The notes: generated by a model from the sequence alone, not told the origin. A DNA stretch of 64,000 nucleotides from Clavibacter sp. VKM Ac-2872 (GCF_015351105.1 NZ_JADKRR010000001.1:2027069-2091068), one strand, 5' to 3'. Shown: positions 34,293-42,847, counted from the first letter of the stretch. Made by a program: numbers and translations.

Positions 34293-35489
34293 ATGACCGC
34301 ATCCGCCCCATCCACCACCACCGCCGCTCCCCCGCGCGTCCACGACGACGGCACCGCTGGCGCCTCGCCGTCCGGCCTCGTCGTCCAGGGCCTGTCCAAG
34401 GACCTCGGCGGCCGCACCATCGTCGACGACCTCCACCTCGACGTCGCGCGCGGCGAGCTCGTCGCGCTCCTCGGCCCGTCGGGCTGCGGCAAGACCACGA
34501 CGCTCCGCATGATCGCCGGGTTCCTCGAGCCCGACCGCGGATCCGTGGTCATCGGCGGCCGGGACGTCACCGCGTCCGGCCCCGACAAGCGGCCGAGCGC
34601 GATGGTGTTCCAGAACTACGCGCTCTGGCCGCACCTCACGGTGTTCAAGAACGTCGCCTTCCCGCTCACGCTGCGGAAGCTGCCGAAGGACGAGGTCGCC
34701 CGTCGGGTCATGGCCGCGCTCGAGACCGTGAACCTCGCGCACCACGCGCACTCGCGGCCCGCGCACATCTCGGGCGGCGAGCAGCAGCGCGCGGCACTCG
34801 CCCGCGCGATCGTGCAGGAGCCCGACCTGCTGCTCCTCGACGAGCCGCTGTCGAACCTCGACGCGAAGCTGCGCGTGAAGGTGCGCGAGGAGATCCGCGA
34901 CATCCAGCAGCGGCTGGGGATCACGACCGTCATGGTCACGCACGACCAGGACGAGGCGCTCGCGATCTCCGACCGCGTCGCCGTGATGCACCAGGGCCGC
35001 ATCGAGCAGGTGTCGGCCCCGACCGAGCTCTACGCCCGGCCGCGGACCCTCGTGGTCGCGTCGTTCATCGGCAGCATGAACCTGCTGCCGACGCCGCGCC
35101 TGCAGGGCACGACGCCCGAGACGCTCACGGCCGGCCCGCCCCAGGCCTTCGTCCCGACCTCCGCGGACGCGGACGTCTGGGCCGTCCGCCCCGAGGACGT
35201 GTCCTACGCGCCGCGCGGGACGCGTCCCGAGCCCGACGCGACGTCCGTCGTCGTGCGCCGCGTGCTGCCGCACGGCCACTTCCAGGAGCTCGTGCTCGAC
35301 GCGGGCGGCGTGGAGGTCCGCGCGCTCGTCACCGGATCCGCGCCCGCGGTCGGCGAGGCCGGCACCGTGACGCTCCGGGCGGTGCGGCACTACCGGGACG
35401 GGATCCTCGTGCCCGACCGGGCAACGCCCGTGGCATCCGACGCGCCCGCCGCATCCACCGCGACCGCCGCATCGGACGACGCGCGATGA
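34293..35489 (+). CDS. ABC transporter ATP-binding protein
   Basis: This 398-residue ATPase powers the importer. It has Walker A GPSGCGKTT (61-69), signature ISGGEQQR (159-166), Walker B LLLLDEP (179-185) and a His switch in MVTHDQDEALAISD. A C-terminal TOBE-type domain (about 260-380) is present, as in MalK and UgpC, where it takes part in regulation. About 30 low-complexity residues come before the fold. The stop overlaps the start of the GDPD-IMPase gene (ATGA). Confidence 0.92.
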   Translation: MTASAPSTTTAAPPRVHDDGTAGASPSGLVVQGLSKDLGGRTIVDDLHLDVARGELVALLGPSGCGKTTTLRMIAGFLEPDRGSVVIGGRDVTASGPDKRPSAMVFQNYALWPHLTVFKNVAFPLTLRKLPKDEVARRVMAALETVNLAHHAHSRPAHISGGEQQRAALARAIVQEPDLLLLDEPLSNLDAKLRVKVREEIRDIQQRLGITTVMVTHDQDEALAISDRVAVMHQGRIEQVSAPTELYARPRTLVVASFIGSMNLLPTPRLQGTTPETLTAGPPQAFVPTSADADVWAVRPEDVSYAPRGTRPEPDATSVVVRRVLPHGHFQELVLDAGGVEVRALVTGSAPAVGEAGTVTLRAVRHYRDGILVPDRATPVASDAPAASTATAASDDAR

Positions 35490-37093
35490 CGGCCGCGACC
35501 GCGCACCGCGGCGACTCCTCCCGTCACCGCGAGAACACGCTCGCCGCCATCCGCTCGGCGGCCGAGGCCGGCGCGCGGACGGTGGAGGTCGACGTCCAGG
35601 TGACGCGCGACGGCGCGGTCGTCCTCCTCCACGACGACACGCTCGACCGCCTCTGGGGCGTCGACGCGCGGGTCCGGGACCTCGACCTCGCCGACGTGCG
35701 CGCGCTCGGCGGCGGCCAGCTGCGGATCCCCCTGCTCGCCGAGGCGCTCGAGCTCCTCGCCGGCACGGACGTCGAGCTCGTGATCGACATGGCGTCCGGG
35801 GATCCGGCCGCCGCCGCCCTCGCGGTCGTGGCCGCCGCGCCGCGCACGCCGCGCGTCGCCTGGTGCGGTCACCTCGACGGGATGCGCACCATCCGCGAGC
35901 TCGACCCGGCCGCCGTGATCTGGCTGCCCTGGGCCGACCCGCAGCCGCCCACCGCGGACGACCTCGCGGAGCTCCGGCCGGCGGTCGTCAACATGCCGCA
36001 CCTGATCGTCGGGCGCGCCCTCGTGGACGCCGTGCACGCCCTCGGCGCCGGCGTCACCTGCTGGACCGTCGACGAGCCGTCGCAGATGGAGTGGCTCGCG
36101 TCCATCGGCGTGGACGCGATCACGACGAACGAGCTGGCGACGCTCCTCGACGTGCTCGCGCGCCGGGCCGCGGATCCCGCCGCCGCGGATGCCCGCGCGT
36201 CCGCCCCCTCCGCCGAGCGCGCCCGGGCCCGCGCCGCGGCGCGCGACCTCGCGGCGCGCGCCGTGCACCACGTCCGCTCGCACGCGGTCGGCGCCGTCAC
36301 GACGAAGGCGAACCCCGCCGACCACGTCACGGAGATCGACCGGGCCGTCGAGCGCGACGTGCGCGCGGTCGTCGGTGCGCAGTTCCCGCACCACGTGCTC
36401 GTCGGGGAGGAGTACGGCGGCGAGGCCGTGCCCGGTCGCCCGTGCTGGTACCTGGACCCGGTCGACGGCACCGCGAACCTCGCGAACGGCGTGCCGTGGA
36501 CGAGCTTCTCGCTCGCCCTCGTGGTCGACGGCGAACCCGTGGTGGGCGTCGTGGCGGACCCCTGGCGCGGCACGGTCGTCGAGGCCGCTGCCGGCGAGGG
36601 CGCGTGGTCCGCCGGCGCGCGCCTCGACCTGTCGACCGAGCCGGGCGGCGTGCACGCGCCCGACGCGGATCCGCTGCGCGGCCGGATGGTGAGCACCGAG
36701 CTCGCCGGGCACGCGCCCTGGCCGGGCATGCTGCCGCTGCTCGACGCGCTCGCCGCGCGCTGGTGCACGCTGCGGATCATGGGGTCCGGCACGCTCACGG
36801 TCGCCGGCATCGCGCTCGGCCACGGCGCGGGCGCGGTGATCGGCTCGTTCGGGCCCGTCGACCACCTCGCCGCGACGCTCATCGTGCGGGAGGCCGGAGG
36901 CGTGGTGCTCGACGCGGACGGCGAGGACACGCTGTTCCCGGCATCGGGGGGCGTGCTCGCGGCCCGCGACCGCCCGACCGCGGAGGCCCTGCACGCGCTC
37001 TGGCGCACGGGGATCGTCGAGGCGACGTCCGCCGCCGTGGCCATGGGCGCGACGGCCGGGTCGGCGACGGCCGAGCGGGCTCCCGCGGCCTAG
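35486..37093 (+). CDS. Fusion of glycerophosphodiester phosphodiesterase and inositol monophosphatase
   Basis: A 535-residue two-domain enzyme. Residues 1-225 are a GDPD barrel that hydrolyses glycerophosphodiesters. Its catalytic set is visible: HRGDSS with His7 and Arg8, the ENT at 16-18, Glu35 and Asp37 (VEVD), and His50. Residues 240-520 are an inositol-monophosphatase fold with GEEYGG (metal-binding Glu), DPVDGT (324-329) and the distal Asp459 in GPVDHLAA. There is no signal peptide, so both steps occur in the cytosol after import. The fusion suggests glycerophosphoinositol is split to an inositol phosphate and then dephosphorylated; other phosphodiesters are possible. It ends in a CTAG shared with the convergent gene. 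Confidence 0.88.
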   Translation: MTAATAHRGDSSRHRENTLAAIRSAAEAGARTVEVDVQVTRDGAVVLLHDDTLDRLWGVDARVRDLDLADVRALGGGQLRIPLLAEALELLAGTDVELVIDMASGDPAAAALAVVAAAPRTPRVAWCGHLDGMRTIRELDPAAVIWLPWADPQPPTADDLAELRPAVVNMPHLIVGRALVDAVHALGAGVTCWTVDEPSQMEWLASIGVDAITTNELATLLDVLARRAADPAAADARASAPSAERARARAAARDLAARAVHHVRSHAVGAVTTKANPADHVTEIDRAVERDVRAVVGAQFPHHVLVGEEYGGEAVPGRPCWYLDPVDGTANLANGVPWTSFSLALVVDGEPVVGVVADPWRGTVVEAAAGEGAWSAGARLDLSTEPGGVHAPDADPLRGRMVSTELAGHAPWPGMLPLLDALAARWCTLRIMGSGTLTVAGIALGHGAGAVIGSFGPVDHLAATLIVREAGGVVLDADGEDTLFPASGGVLAARDRPTAEALHALWRTGIVEATSAAVAMGATAGSATAERAPAA

Positions 37094-38052
37094 CCCGCGT
37101 CGCGGTCCGCGCGCGCGTCGAGCAGCGCGCGGATCCGCCCGGGGCCCATGACGCGCGCGCCGAGCGCCTCGACCCGGGCGACGAGCCCGCGGTCCGCCGT
37201 GACCACCACGACCTCGCGGCCGGCGTCCCGGGCGGCGCCGACGACACGCACGATCTCGCCGTCGCCGTCGCCGTCCGCCGCGGCCTCGACCACGGCGACG
37301 CCGGGTGCCCGCAGCGTCGGCGAGGAGGGATCCGCGGCGTGCTCCGCGGGCCGCGCCGCGTCGCGCGCGAGCCCCTCCACGACGGCCACGACGTCCGGCC
37401 ACCGCACGTCGCCGGGCAGGCCGAGGTCGGCGGCGGGCAGGCCGTCGCGCGCCAGGGCGTCGAGCTCGCCGAGGAGGCGGGAGGTGGATCCGGCGCGGTC
37501 GCGCCACCAGCCGTCCGGCCGGGAGCCGAGCAGGTTGGCGGTGTCCACGACCAGCGTGACCTCGCGCGTCAGCTCGTCGCGCAGGATCGGCCAGGCGCGC
37601 CCGAAGCCCGGGTGCAGCTCGCGGCCGTCGACGTCCTCGACGGGCACCCAGCGCAGCTCGATGCTCTCCGCGTCCGCGACGCGGGGCTCGAAGGGCCGGA
37701 CGACGCGGGCCGTGACGGTGGTGTAGCTCCAGAAGCCGAGGTCGAGCACGGTCGCGAGCACGGGCCGGATCCCCGCGGGCGGCACCCCCGCTTCCTCGGC
37801 CGCCTCGCGCGCGGCGCCGTCGACCGCGGACTCTCCCGCGTGACGCGCGCCGCCGGGAAGGCCCCACGTGCCGCCGTGGTGGCTCCACGCGACCCGGTGC
37901 TGGAGGAGGACGCCGCGATCCGGGTCGTGCACCAGCAGGCCCGACGCGCCGAACGCGCCCCAGAAGCGCTGGCCGTCGGGGCCCTCGACCCACGCGTCGC
38001 CGCTGTCGCGATGCGCCCCGCGCGGGGGCTCGGGCGGGCGCTCAGCGGTCAT
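37090..38052 (-). CDS. NUDIX hydrolase fused to an NYN/PIN-like nuclease domain
   Basis: A 320-residue protein with two parts. Residues 25-160 are a NUDIX hydrolase with a complete box (68-90: Gly68, Glu74, Arg82-Glu83, Glu86-Glu87, Gly89). From about 165 onward lies an NYN/PIN-like domain. It opens with LVVDTANLLGSRPDGWW and ends with VVVVTADRGLVARVEALGA, which carry the acidic residues expected of such RNases. A role in cleaning or turning over nucleotides or capped RNA is a guess. It converges on the GDPD-IMPase gene with a 4-base CTAG overlap. Confidence 0.85.
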   Translation of the reverse strand: MTAERPPEPPRGAHRDSGDAWVEGPDGQRFWGAFGASGLLVHDPDRGVLLQHRVAWSHHGGTWGLPGGARHAGESAVDGAAREAAEEAGVPPAGIRPVLATVLDLGFWSYTTVTARVVRPFEPRVADAESIELRWVPVEDVDGRELHPGFGRAWPILRDELTREVTLVVDTANLLGSRPDGWWRDRAGSTSRLLGELDALARDGLPAADLGLPGDVRWPDVVAVVEGLARDAARPAEHAADPSSPTLRAPGVAVVEAAADGDGDGEIVRVVGAARDAGREVVVVTADRGLVARVEALGARVMGPGRIRALLDARADRDAG

Positions 38053-38080
38053 GGACCCACCATCTCACGGGCACCTTCGA

Positions 38081-38086
38081 TAGCGT
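38081..38086 (+). promoter_or_regulatory. -10 element of a likely leaderless promoter
   Basis: TAGCGT ends exactly 6 bases before the ATG at 38093. The gap to the divergent NUDIX gene is only 40 bases. Confidence 0.6.
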
Positions 38087-38092
38087 CGGGGC

Positions 38093-38572
38093 ATGTCGTG
38101 CATCAGGTTCACCACCGCCGCGCAGCTCGAGGCCCTGCACCGGACCGCGCCCGCCGTCCTCACCGCGGAGCAGGCCGCGGCGCTGCATCCCGCGCCCGAG
38201 GTCACGCCCAGCAAGATCCGCCGGCTGCGCCTGCTCGCCGAGCACCGCGACCCCAAGGTGCGGGAGAGCGTGGCGAGCAGCCTGCACGCGCCGCTCGACG
38301 TGCAGCAGGCGCTCGCGCGCGACGCCGACGAGGGCGTCCGCGCGTGCCTCGCCCGCAACCCGCAGGTGCCGGCGGCCGTGCTCACGATGCTGGTGGGCGA
38401 CACGTCCGAACGCGTGCGCTCCTGGCTCGCCGTCAACGACGCGACGCCGCGTGCCGCCGTCGCGATGCTCGAGTGCGACGAGTCGCCCGCGGTGCGCGAC
38501 CTGCTGCGCTGGCGCGAGGCGCACATCGAGGCCCCGGCCGAGCCGGAGCCCGCGGAGGTCGTCGCGCGCTGA
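38093..38572 (+). CDS. Small variant leucine-rich/HEAT-like repeat protein
   Basis: This 159-residue protein is made mostly of short alpha-helical repeats of the variant leucine-rich type. Four or so units near residues 45-140 each start with a phrase like DPKVRESVASS, DEGVRACLARN, SERVRSWLAVN or SPAVRDLLRW. Such repeats form a protein-binding surface. The first 40 residues are not repeat-like. The function is unknown. The start is set by the -10 box 6 bases upstream. Neighbours face away and give no clue. Confidence 0.8.
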   Translation: MSCIRFTTAAQLEALHRTAPAVLTAEQAAALHPAPEVTPSKIRRLRLLAEHRDPKVRESVASSLHAPLDVQQALARDADEGVRACLARNPQVPAAVLTMLVGDTSERVRSWLAVNDATPRAAVAMLECDESPAVRDLLRWREAHIEAPAEPEPAEVVAR

Positions 38573-38612
38573 CCGGCGCGCGCCCCGCCCGGCGGGCGTC
38601 ACCCGATCCGGG

Positions 38613-39629
38613 TCAGGCGCGTCCCTCCGCCACGTCGCGCGCCTTCGCGGTGCTGCGCCGGTCGCCCGGGTAGTGCACCGGCCGCATGCCGAGCACGATC
38701 TTGCCGCGAGCATGCCGGCGCTCCAGGTCGTCGAACGCCTCCTGCACCTCGGCCAGCGGGTAGAAGCCCGAGACGAGCACGTCGACGTCGCGCTTGGCCG
38801 CGAGGTCCGCGACGGTCGCGAGCGTGCGGGAGCGGTGGACGTCGTCCTCCTCCACGGGAGGCAGGACGGCCTCGAGCTCGAGCTCCCGGCGGTCGTCGCT
38901 CGAGCTGAAGCGCTTGCCCGCCACGCCCAGCTCCTCGGCCACGTGCTCGCCGCCGCCGAAGTTGTCGACGAAGCCCTGCACGCCGTTCGGGGCGGCCTTC
39001 CGGATCCGGTCGGCGAGGCCGTCGCCGTAGACGACCGGGGTGACGCCGATCTGGCGCAGGTAGTCGAAGTTGCGCTCACCGCACGTGCCGATCACCCGGG
39101 CGCCGCGCCGCATGGCGAGCTGCGCCTCGATGCTGCCGACGCCGCCGGCCGCCGCGGTGACGACGAGCGTGTCGCCCTCGCCGACCGTGACGGCGTGCAG
39201 CACGTCGTGCGCGACGAGGCCCGCGAGGAACAGTCCGCCCGCGACCTCCCACGGGAGCTGCGCGGGCTTCAGCACGACGTTGCCCGCGGGCACGACCACG
39301 TGCGTCGCGTGGGCGGCCATGACGGTGTGGCCGAGGACGTCCTGACCCTTCTTGAAGCGCGTGACGCCCTCGCCGACGGCCGCGATGCAGCCGGCGAAGT
39401 CGCTCCCCTGGCCGTTGGGGAACGCGGTCGGCACCTCGTCGGGGAACCTCCCCTGGCGGATGTAGGCCTCGATGTGGTTGATGCCCGCCGCGAAGACCTC
39501 GACGAGCACCTCGCCGGGGCCGGGCGACGGCCGGGGGACGTCGACGACCTCGAGGACGTCGACGCCGCCGAAGGATCCGAACTGCACCTGCTGGCTGGTG
39601 GATCGCGATGAAGGGCTCATGCGCGTCAT
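38613..39629 (-). CDS. Zinc-independent medium-chain (quinone-type) oxidoreductase
   Basis: This 338-residue NADPH:quinone-reductase-like protein of the medium-chain dehydrogenase/reductase family has a GroES-like N-terminal half (GPGEVLVEVFAAGINHIEAY). The Rossmann half binds NADPH (VTAAAGGVGSIEAQLA near residue 170). The zinc-binding residues of true alcohol dehydrogenases are absent. The substrate is unknown; a role against reactive carbonyls or quinones is typical. ATG codons at 39629 and 39620 are both plausible. The gene stands alone. Confidence 0.87.
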   Translation of the reverse strand: MTRMSPSSRSTSQQVQFGSFGGVDVLEVVDVPRPSPGPGEVLVEVFAAGINHIEAYIRQGRFPDEVPTAFPNGQGSDFAGCIAAVGEGVTRFKKGQDVLGHTVMAAHATHVVVPAGNVVLKPAQLPWEVAGGLFLAGLVAHDVLHAVTVGEGDTLVVTAAAGGVGSIEAQLAMRRGARVIGTCGERNFDYLRQIGVTPVVYGDGLADRIRKAAPNGVQGFVDNFGGGEHVAEELGVAGKRFSSSDDRRELELEAVLPPVEEDDVHRSRTLATVADLAAKRDVDVLVSGFYPLAEVQEAFDDLERRHARGKIVLGMRPVHYPGDRRSTAKARDVAEGRA

Positions 39630-39736
39630 CCTGCCGCTCCCGCGCGCGACGCGCGAGGGCACGGAGCCGATCGTGAGACCTCGTTCGTAGACTGGACGCG
39701 GCGGACCTGCCCGGAGTCGGCCGCGATCGGAGACAC

Positions 39737-40522
39737 GTGCAGAGGATCCTCGGTGGCGTGCGCCTGGTCGCCGCGATCGTCGTGGTCGCCGCGCTGGTCG
39801 CCGACTTCGACTACGTGCAGGGCTTCACGTCCTTCGCCGCCGAGAACTGGTTCAGCTACTTCACGACGCAGAGCGGGATGGCCGGCGTCGTCGTCCTCGC
39901 GGCGTCCGGAGCGCATGCGCTGCTCGGCCGCGTGGAGCCGCCCCTCATGGCCGCCGTGCGCGCCGTGGTGCTGAGCTACGTCGTGGTGTCCGGCGTGGTC
40001 TTCGGCCTCATCGTGCTCGAGTCGAGCTCGCAGGCGTACTACGTCGAGGTGCCGTGGTCGAGCCGGCTGCTGCACTTCGTGATCCCCGCGTACGCGCTCC
40101 TCGACTGGACCCTCGCGCCGGGCCGCCCCCGCGTCACGTGGAAGGCCGTCGGCTGGGCGATGCTCTTCCCGGTCGCGTGGTGCGCGTTCACGGAGGTCCG
40201 CGGACCGCGCGTCGGCTGGTACCCGTACTTCTTCCTGGACCCCGCGCAGGTCGGCGTCCCGTTCGAGATCGCCGCGTGGCTGGCGCTCGTGGCGGGCGTC
40301 TTCGCGGGCGTGTCCACGCTCGTCGTGGCGCTGAGCCGCGTGCGGCCGGCGGATGCCGGGACGCGGAGGCGGACGCCCCATTCCGACGCGCCGCGCGGGA
40401 CGACACCCTCTCAGCCCGCGCCGTCGGATGCCGAGGACGAATCGGTGGCGGAGACCGCGGGGACGCCAGCGCCCCGGCGGGCACGGGGATCCGCGGGCGA
40501 CAGGGAGGCCGTCCGCCGCTGA
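39737..40522 (+). CDS. Pr6Pr family six-helix membrane protein
   Basis: A 261-residue integral membrane protein with about six helices and the family pattern NWFSYFTTQSG near residue 38 and LLHFVIPAYALLDW near 112. The last 65 residues are charged and disordered. The Pr6Pr (FAR-17a/AIG1-like) family is common in actinobacteria. Eukaryotic relatives include serine or threonine hydrolases of lipid esters, but no bacterial function is settled. The GTG start at 39737 has a CGGAG site 6 bases upstream. Confidence 0.8.
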   Translation: MQRILGGVRLVAAIVVVAALVADFDYVQGFTSFAAENWFSYFTTQSGMAGVVVLAASGAHALLGRVEPPLMAAVRAVVLSYVVVSGVVFGLIVLESSSQAYYVEVPWSSRLLHFVIPAYALLDWTLAPGRPRVTWKAVGWAMLFPVAWCAFTEVRGPRVGWYPYFFLDPAQVGVPFEIAAWLALVAGVFAGVSTLVVALSRVRPADAGTRRRTPHSDAPRGTTPSQPAPSDAEDESVAETAGTPAPRRARGSAGDREAVRR

Positions 40523-40663
40523 GCCGCGGACGACGGCAGCCGCCGCTCCCTCCGGCGCCCCGCTGTCGCGTGACAGCATGGACGGATGGTCACCGACGAC
40601 GGACGCTCCGCTGCCTGACCCGACGACGCGGCAGGGCCGGCGCTCGAGCTGCGCTGGCCGTCG

Positions 40664-41326
40664 GTGGTGCGGGACGACCCCGATCCGGAGGCCCTCGTGG
40701 TCGACGTGGTCGACGTCGGCGACGCACGCTGGGTGCCCGTCGCGTCGTTCCACACGGTCGGCAGCCTGACGCCGCGCGGCGGCGTCGCCCGCGGCATCGA
40801 CTTCGCGTTCGTCGGCGGGACGCCCGGCGCCGTGCCGCTGGATCCGGGTGACAGCACGCGCGTGCCCGTCCACGTGGCCACGTCGCAGTGGAGCGACCTG
40901 GAGCCCGGCGAGCACGAGGCGCGCGCGACGATGCCCGCCCTGGGGATCCGCACGGCCGACCCGCTTCAGGTGCGGGTCACGGCCGCGATGATCGCGCGAC
41001 ACGTCCCGGGAGCTGTCACCGCTCTCGGAGCGGCCGCCGAACGCAGCGCCGTCGAGACGCAGATCTCCGCCGACCGGGCACGGCTCGCCGCCGGCGCCGA
41101 CCTGGAGGCGCTGGGCGCGACGCTCGCGCGGGCGGAGTCCCACGAGGACGCGATGGCGCGCATCATCGACCTCGTCGGAGTCGACCGCGACGGAGCCCAG
41201 CAGGTGCTCAGCAGCTTCGTCCGCTGGCTGCTGCCGTACGAGATGGCCGAGACCCGGCGTCGCCTGGCGCGCAGCGAGAGCCGACGCGACGCGCTCGGCG
41301 ACGGCCCGGCGGGCACCGCGGCCTAG
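40664..41326 (+). CDS. Hypothetical protein, N-terminus possibly lost to a stop codon
   Basis: The function is not recognised. From the GTG at 40664 the protein has 220 residues. The first 110 form beta-like segments (VVDVVDVGDARWVPVASF). The end is helical (EDAMARIIDLVGVDRDGAQQ) and faintly recalls the coiled-coil of type II topoisomerase A subunits. Coding signal runs upstream of this GTG in the same frame: 16 sense codons read back to a TGA at 40616, and an ATG at 40586 lies in frame 10 codons before it. The gene may therefore have a recent nonsense mutation, or start at this GTG. It ends in CTAG shared with the convergent oxidase gene. Confidence 0.6.
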   Translation: MVRDDPDPEALVVDVVDVGDARWVPVASFHTVGSLTPRGGVARGIDFAFVGGTPGAVPLDPGDSTRVPVHVATSQWSDLEPGEHEARATMPALGIRTADPLQVRVTAAMIARHVPGAVTALGAAAERSAVETQISADRARLAAGADLEALGATLARAESHEDAMARIIDLVGVDRDGAQQVLSSFVRWLLPYEMAETRRRLARSESRRDALGDGPAGTAA

Positions 41327-42816
41327 GGGGTCGGCTCGGCGCTCGGGCCGGGATCCGGGGTCGCCGTCCCCGTCGCGAGGAGCGCCGGATCCGCGAACGG
41401 CGCGAGGCTGCGCAGCGCGGCCGCCCGCAGCGCGTCGTCGTCCAAGGCCGCGATGCGCTCCGCGGCCGCGGCGCCCACCTCGGCCATGAGCACGGGCTCG
41501 CCGGAGATCGGCATGAGGTTGTACCAGCGGGTGTAGCGGCCGTCCGCGTCGGACGAGGTCCAGACCGTGGCCGTCGTCGACCAGAACGGCTCGGCGAAGC
41601 GCAGCCAGATGCGGTCGGCGCGGCCGGGACCGAGCGCGCGGATGGCGACGTCGTGCGAGGACGGCAGCGCCGGGTCGAAGGCGATCGCGCCCTCCTGCAG
41701 CACGCCGAGCGGCACGGTGACGACCACGCGGTCGACCGACAGCGACTCGCCGGATCCGAGCCGCAGCCCCACCCGGCCGTTGCCGTACGCGATGCGGGTC
41801 ACGGTGGACTCGCGCAGCACGTCGATGTCCTGGTCGCGCAGCAGGTGCTGCACGAGGCCCGCGAAGCCGCCCGTGACGGCGACGTTGCCGACGGGCGCCG
41901 GCTCGTCGAGGCCACGGGCTCCCGAGAGCTCGTCGGGCGCCGCGCCGTGGGCGATCGCGACGTCGGTCGCGAGGAGCGCGGCGAGGCGGGCGGCGGGCGA
42001 GGCGGCGCCGCCCTCGGTGGAGAGCGCGTCGGCGCCGGTCGCGCGGAGGGCGGCGGCGAGGCTCACGGCGCCCGGCTGCGCGAGGGCCCAGGCGCGCGCG
42101 GCGGCGACGGCGTCGGATCCGGCGCTCGACGGATCCAGCACGGCCCCGTCGGCGCCGCGGTCCTCGGCGACGAGCGCGAGGCCGTAGCGCGTGATGCCGG
42201 CGGCCTCGAGCGCGTCGCGCAGCAGGTCGTCGGGGTCGGCAGCGATCCAGAGGGCGCCGAGCTCCGCGGGGTGCGGCCAGCCGGTTCCGCCGGCCGCCCG
42301 GATCCGGCCGCCCAGGTCCGCGCGCGCCTCCACGAGGACGACGTCGTGCCCGGCGTCGCGGAGGGCGCGGGCCGCCGCCGTGCCCGCGATGCCGGCGCCG
42401 ACGACCGCGACGCGCTCGGATCCGGCGCCCGCGCGATCGACCTCGCCCGCCGCGCGGAGCCCCGATGCGTGGGCCCCCGCGACCGTGCCGGGGCGGTCGG
42501 CGCTCGTCGCCTCGCCGGCGAAGAACACGCGGTCCTCGATGGGGCGGGCGAGCGCCTCCCGGTCGGCGGTCGTGGCGCCCGGTCGGAGGAAGCTGCCGGA
42601 TCCGCGCGCGAAGGGATCGCCGGCCCAGTCGGAGCGCGCGAAGGCGACCGGGTCCGGGACGCCGGCCGCGCCCGCGGTGGGCGTGGGGGCCGGCGTCGTC
42701 GACGGCACGGCCGTGGGGGTCGCGGGCGTCGGCGTCGTCCGCGTGCACGCCGCGAGCCCGAGGAGCGACAGCCCCGACACGGACGCGGTGAGGAGGGTGC
42801 GGCGGGAGATCGACAT
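41323..42816 (-). CDS. Flavin amine oxidase lipoprotein, apparently circularly permuted
   Basis: This 497-residue protein has a Tat-type lipoprotein signal (SRRTLL, then LAAC with Cys24). It has all the parts of a flavin monoamine oxidase, but in rotated order. The segment normally found at the C-terminus (WAGDPFARGSGSF at 64-76 and FFAGEATS at 98-105, which closes the FAD site) comes first. The usual N-terminal Rossmann fold (VAVVGAGIAGT from 136, then VLVEARADLGGRI) follows. The chain ends where the ordinary enzyme would continue into the moved segment. It would act outside the cytoplasmic membrane, oxidising an amine to an aldehyde. The substrate is unknown. Confidence 0.82.
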   Translation of the reverse strand: MSISRRTLLTASVSGLSLLGLAACTRTTPTPATPTAVPSTTPAPTPTAGAAGVPDPVAFARSDWAGDPFARGSGSFLRPGATTADREALARPIEDRVFFAGEATSADRPGTVAGAHASGLRAAGEVDRAGAGSERVAVVGAGIAGTAAARALRDAGHDVVLVEARADLGGRIRAAGGTGWPHPAELGALWIAADPDDLLRDALEAAGITRYGLALVAEDRGADGAVLDPSSAGSDAVAAARAWALAQPGAVSLAAALRATGADALSTEGGAASPAARLAALLATDVAIAHGAAPDELSGARGLDEPAPVGNVAVTGGFAGLVQHLLRDQDIDVLRESTVTRIAYGNGRVGLRLGSGESLSVDRVVVTVPLGVLQEGAIAFDPALPSSHDVAIRALGPGRADRIWLRFAEPFWSTTATVWTSSDADGRYTRWYNLMPISGEPVLMAEVGAAAAERIAALDDDALRAAALRSLAPFADPALLATGTATPDPGPSAEPTP

Positions 42817-42847
42817 GCTCGGGCCAGCGTACCGGGGAGGCGTCGCC

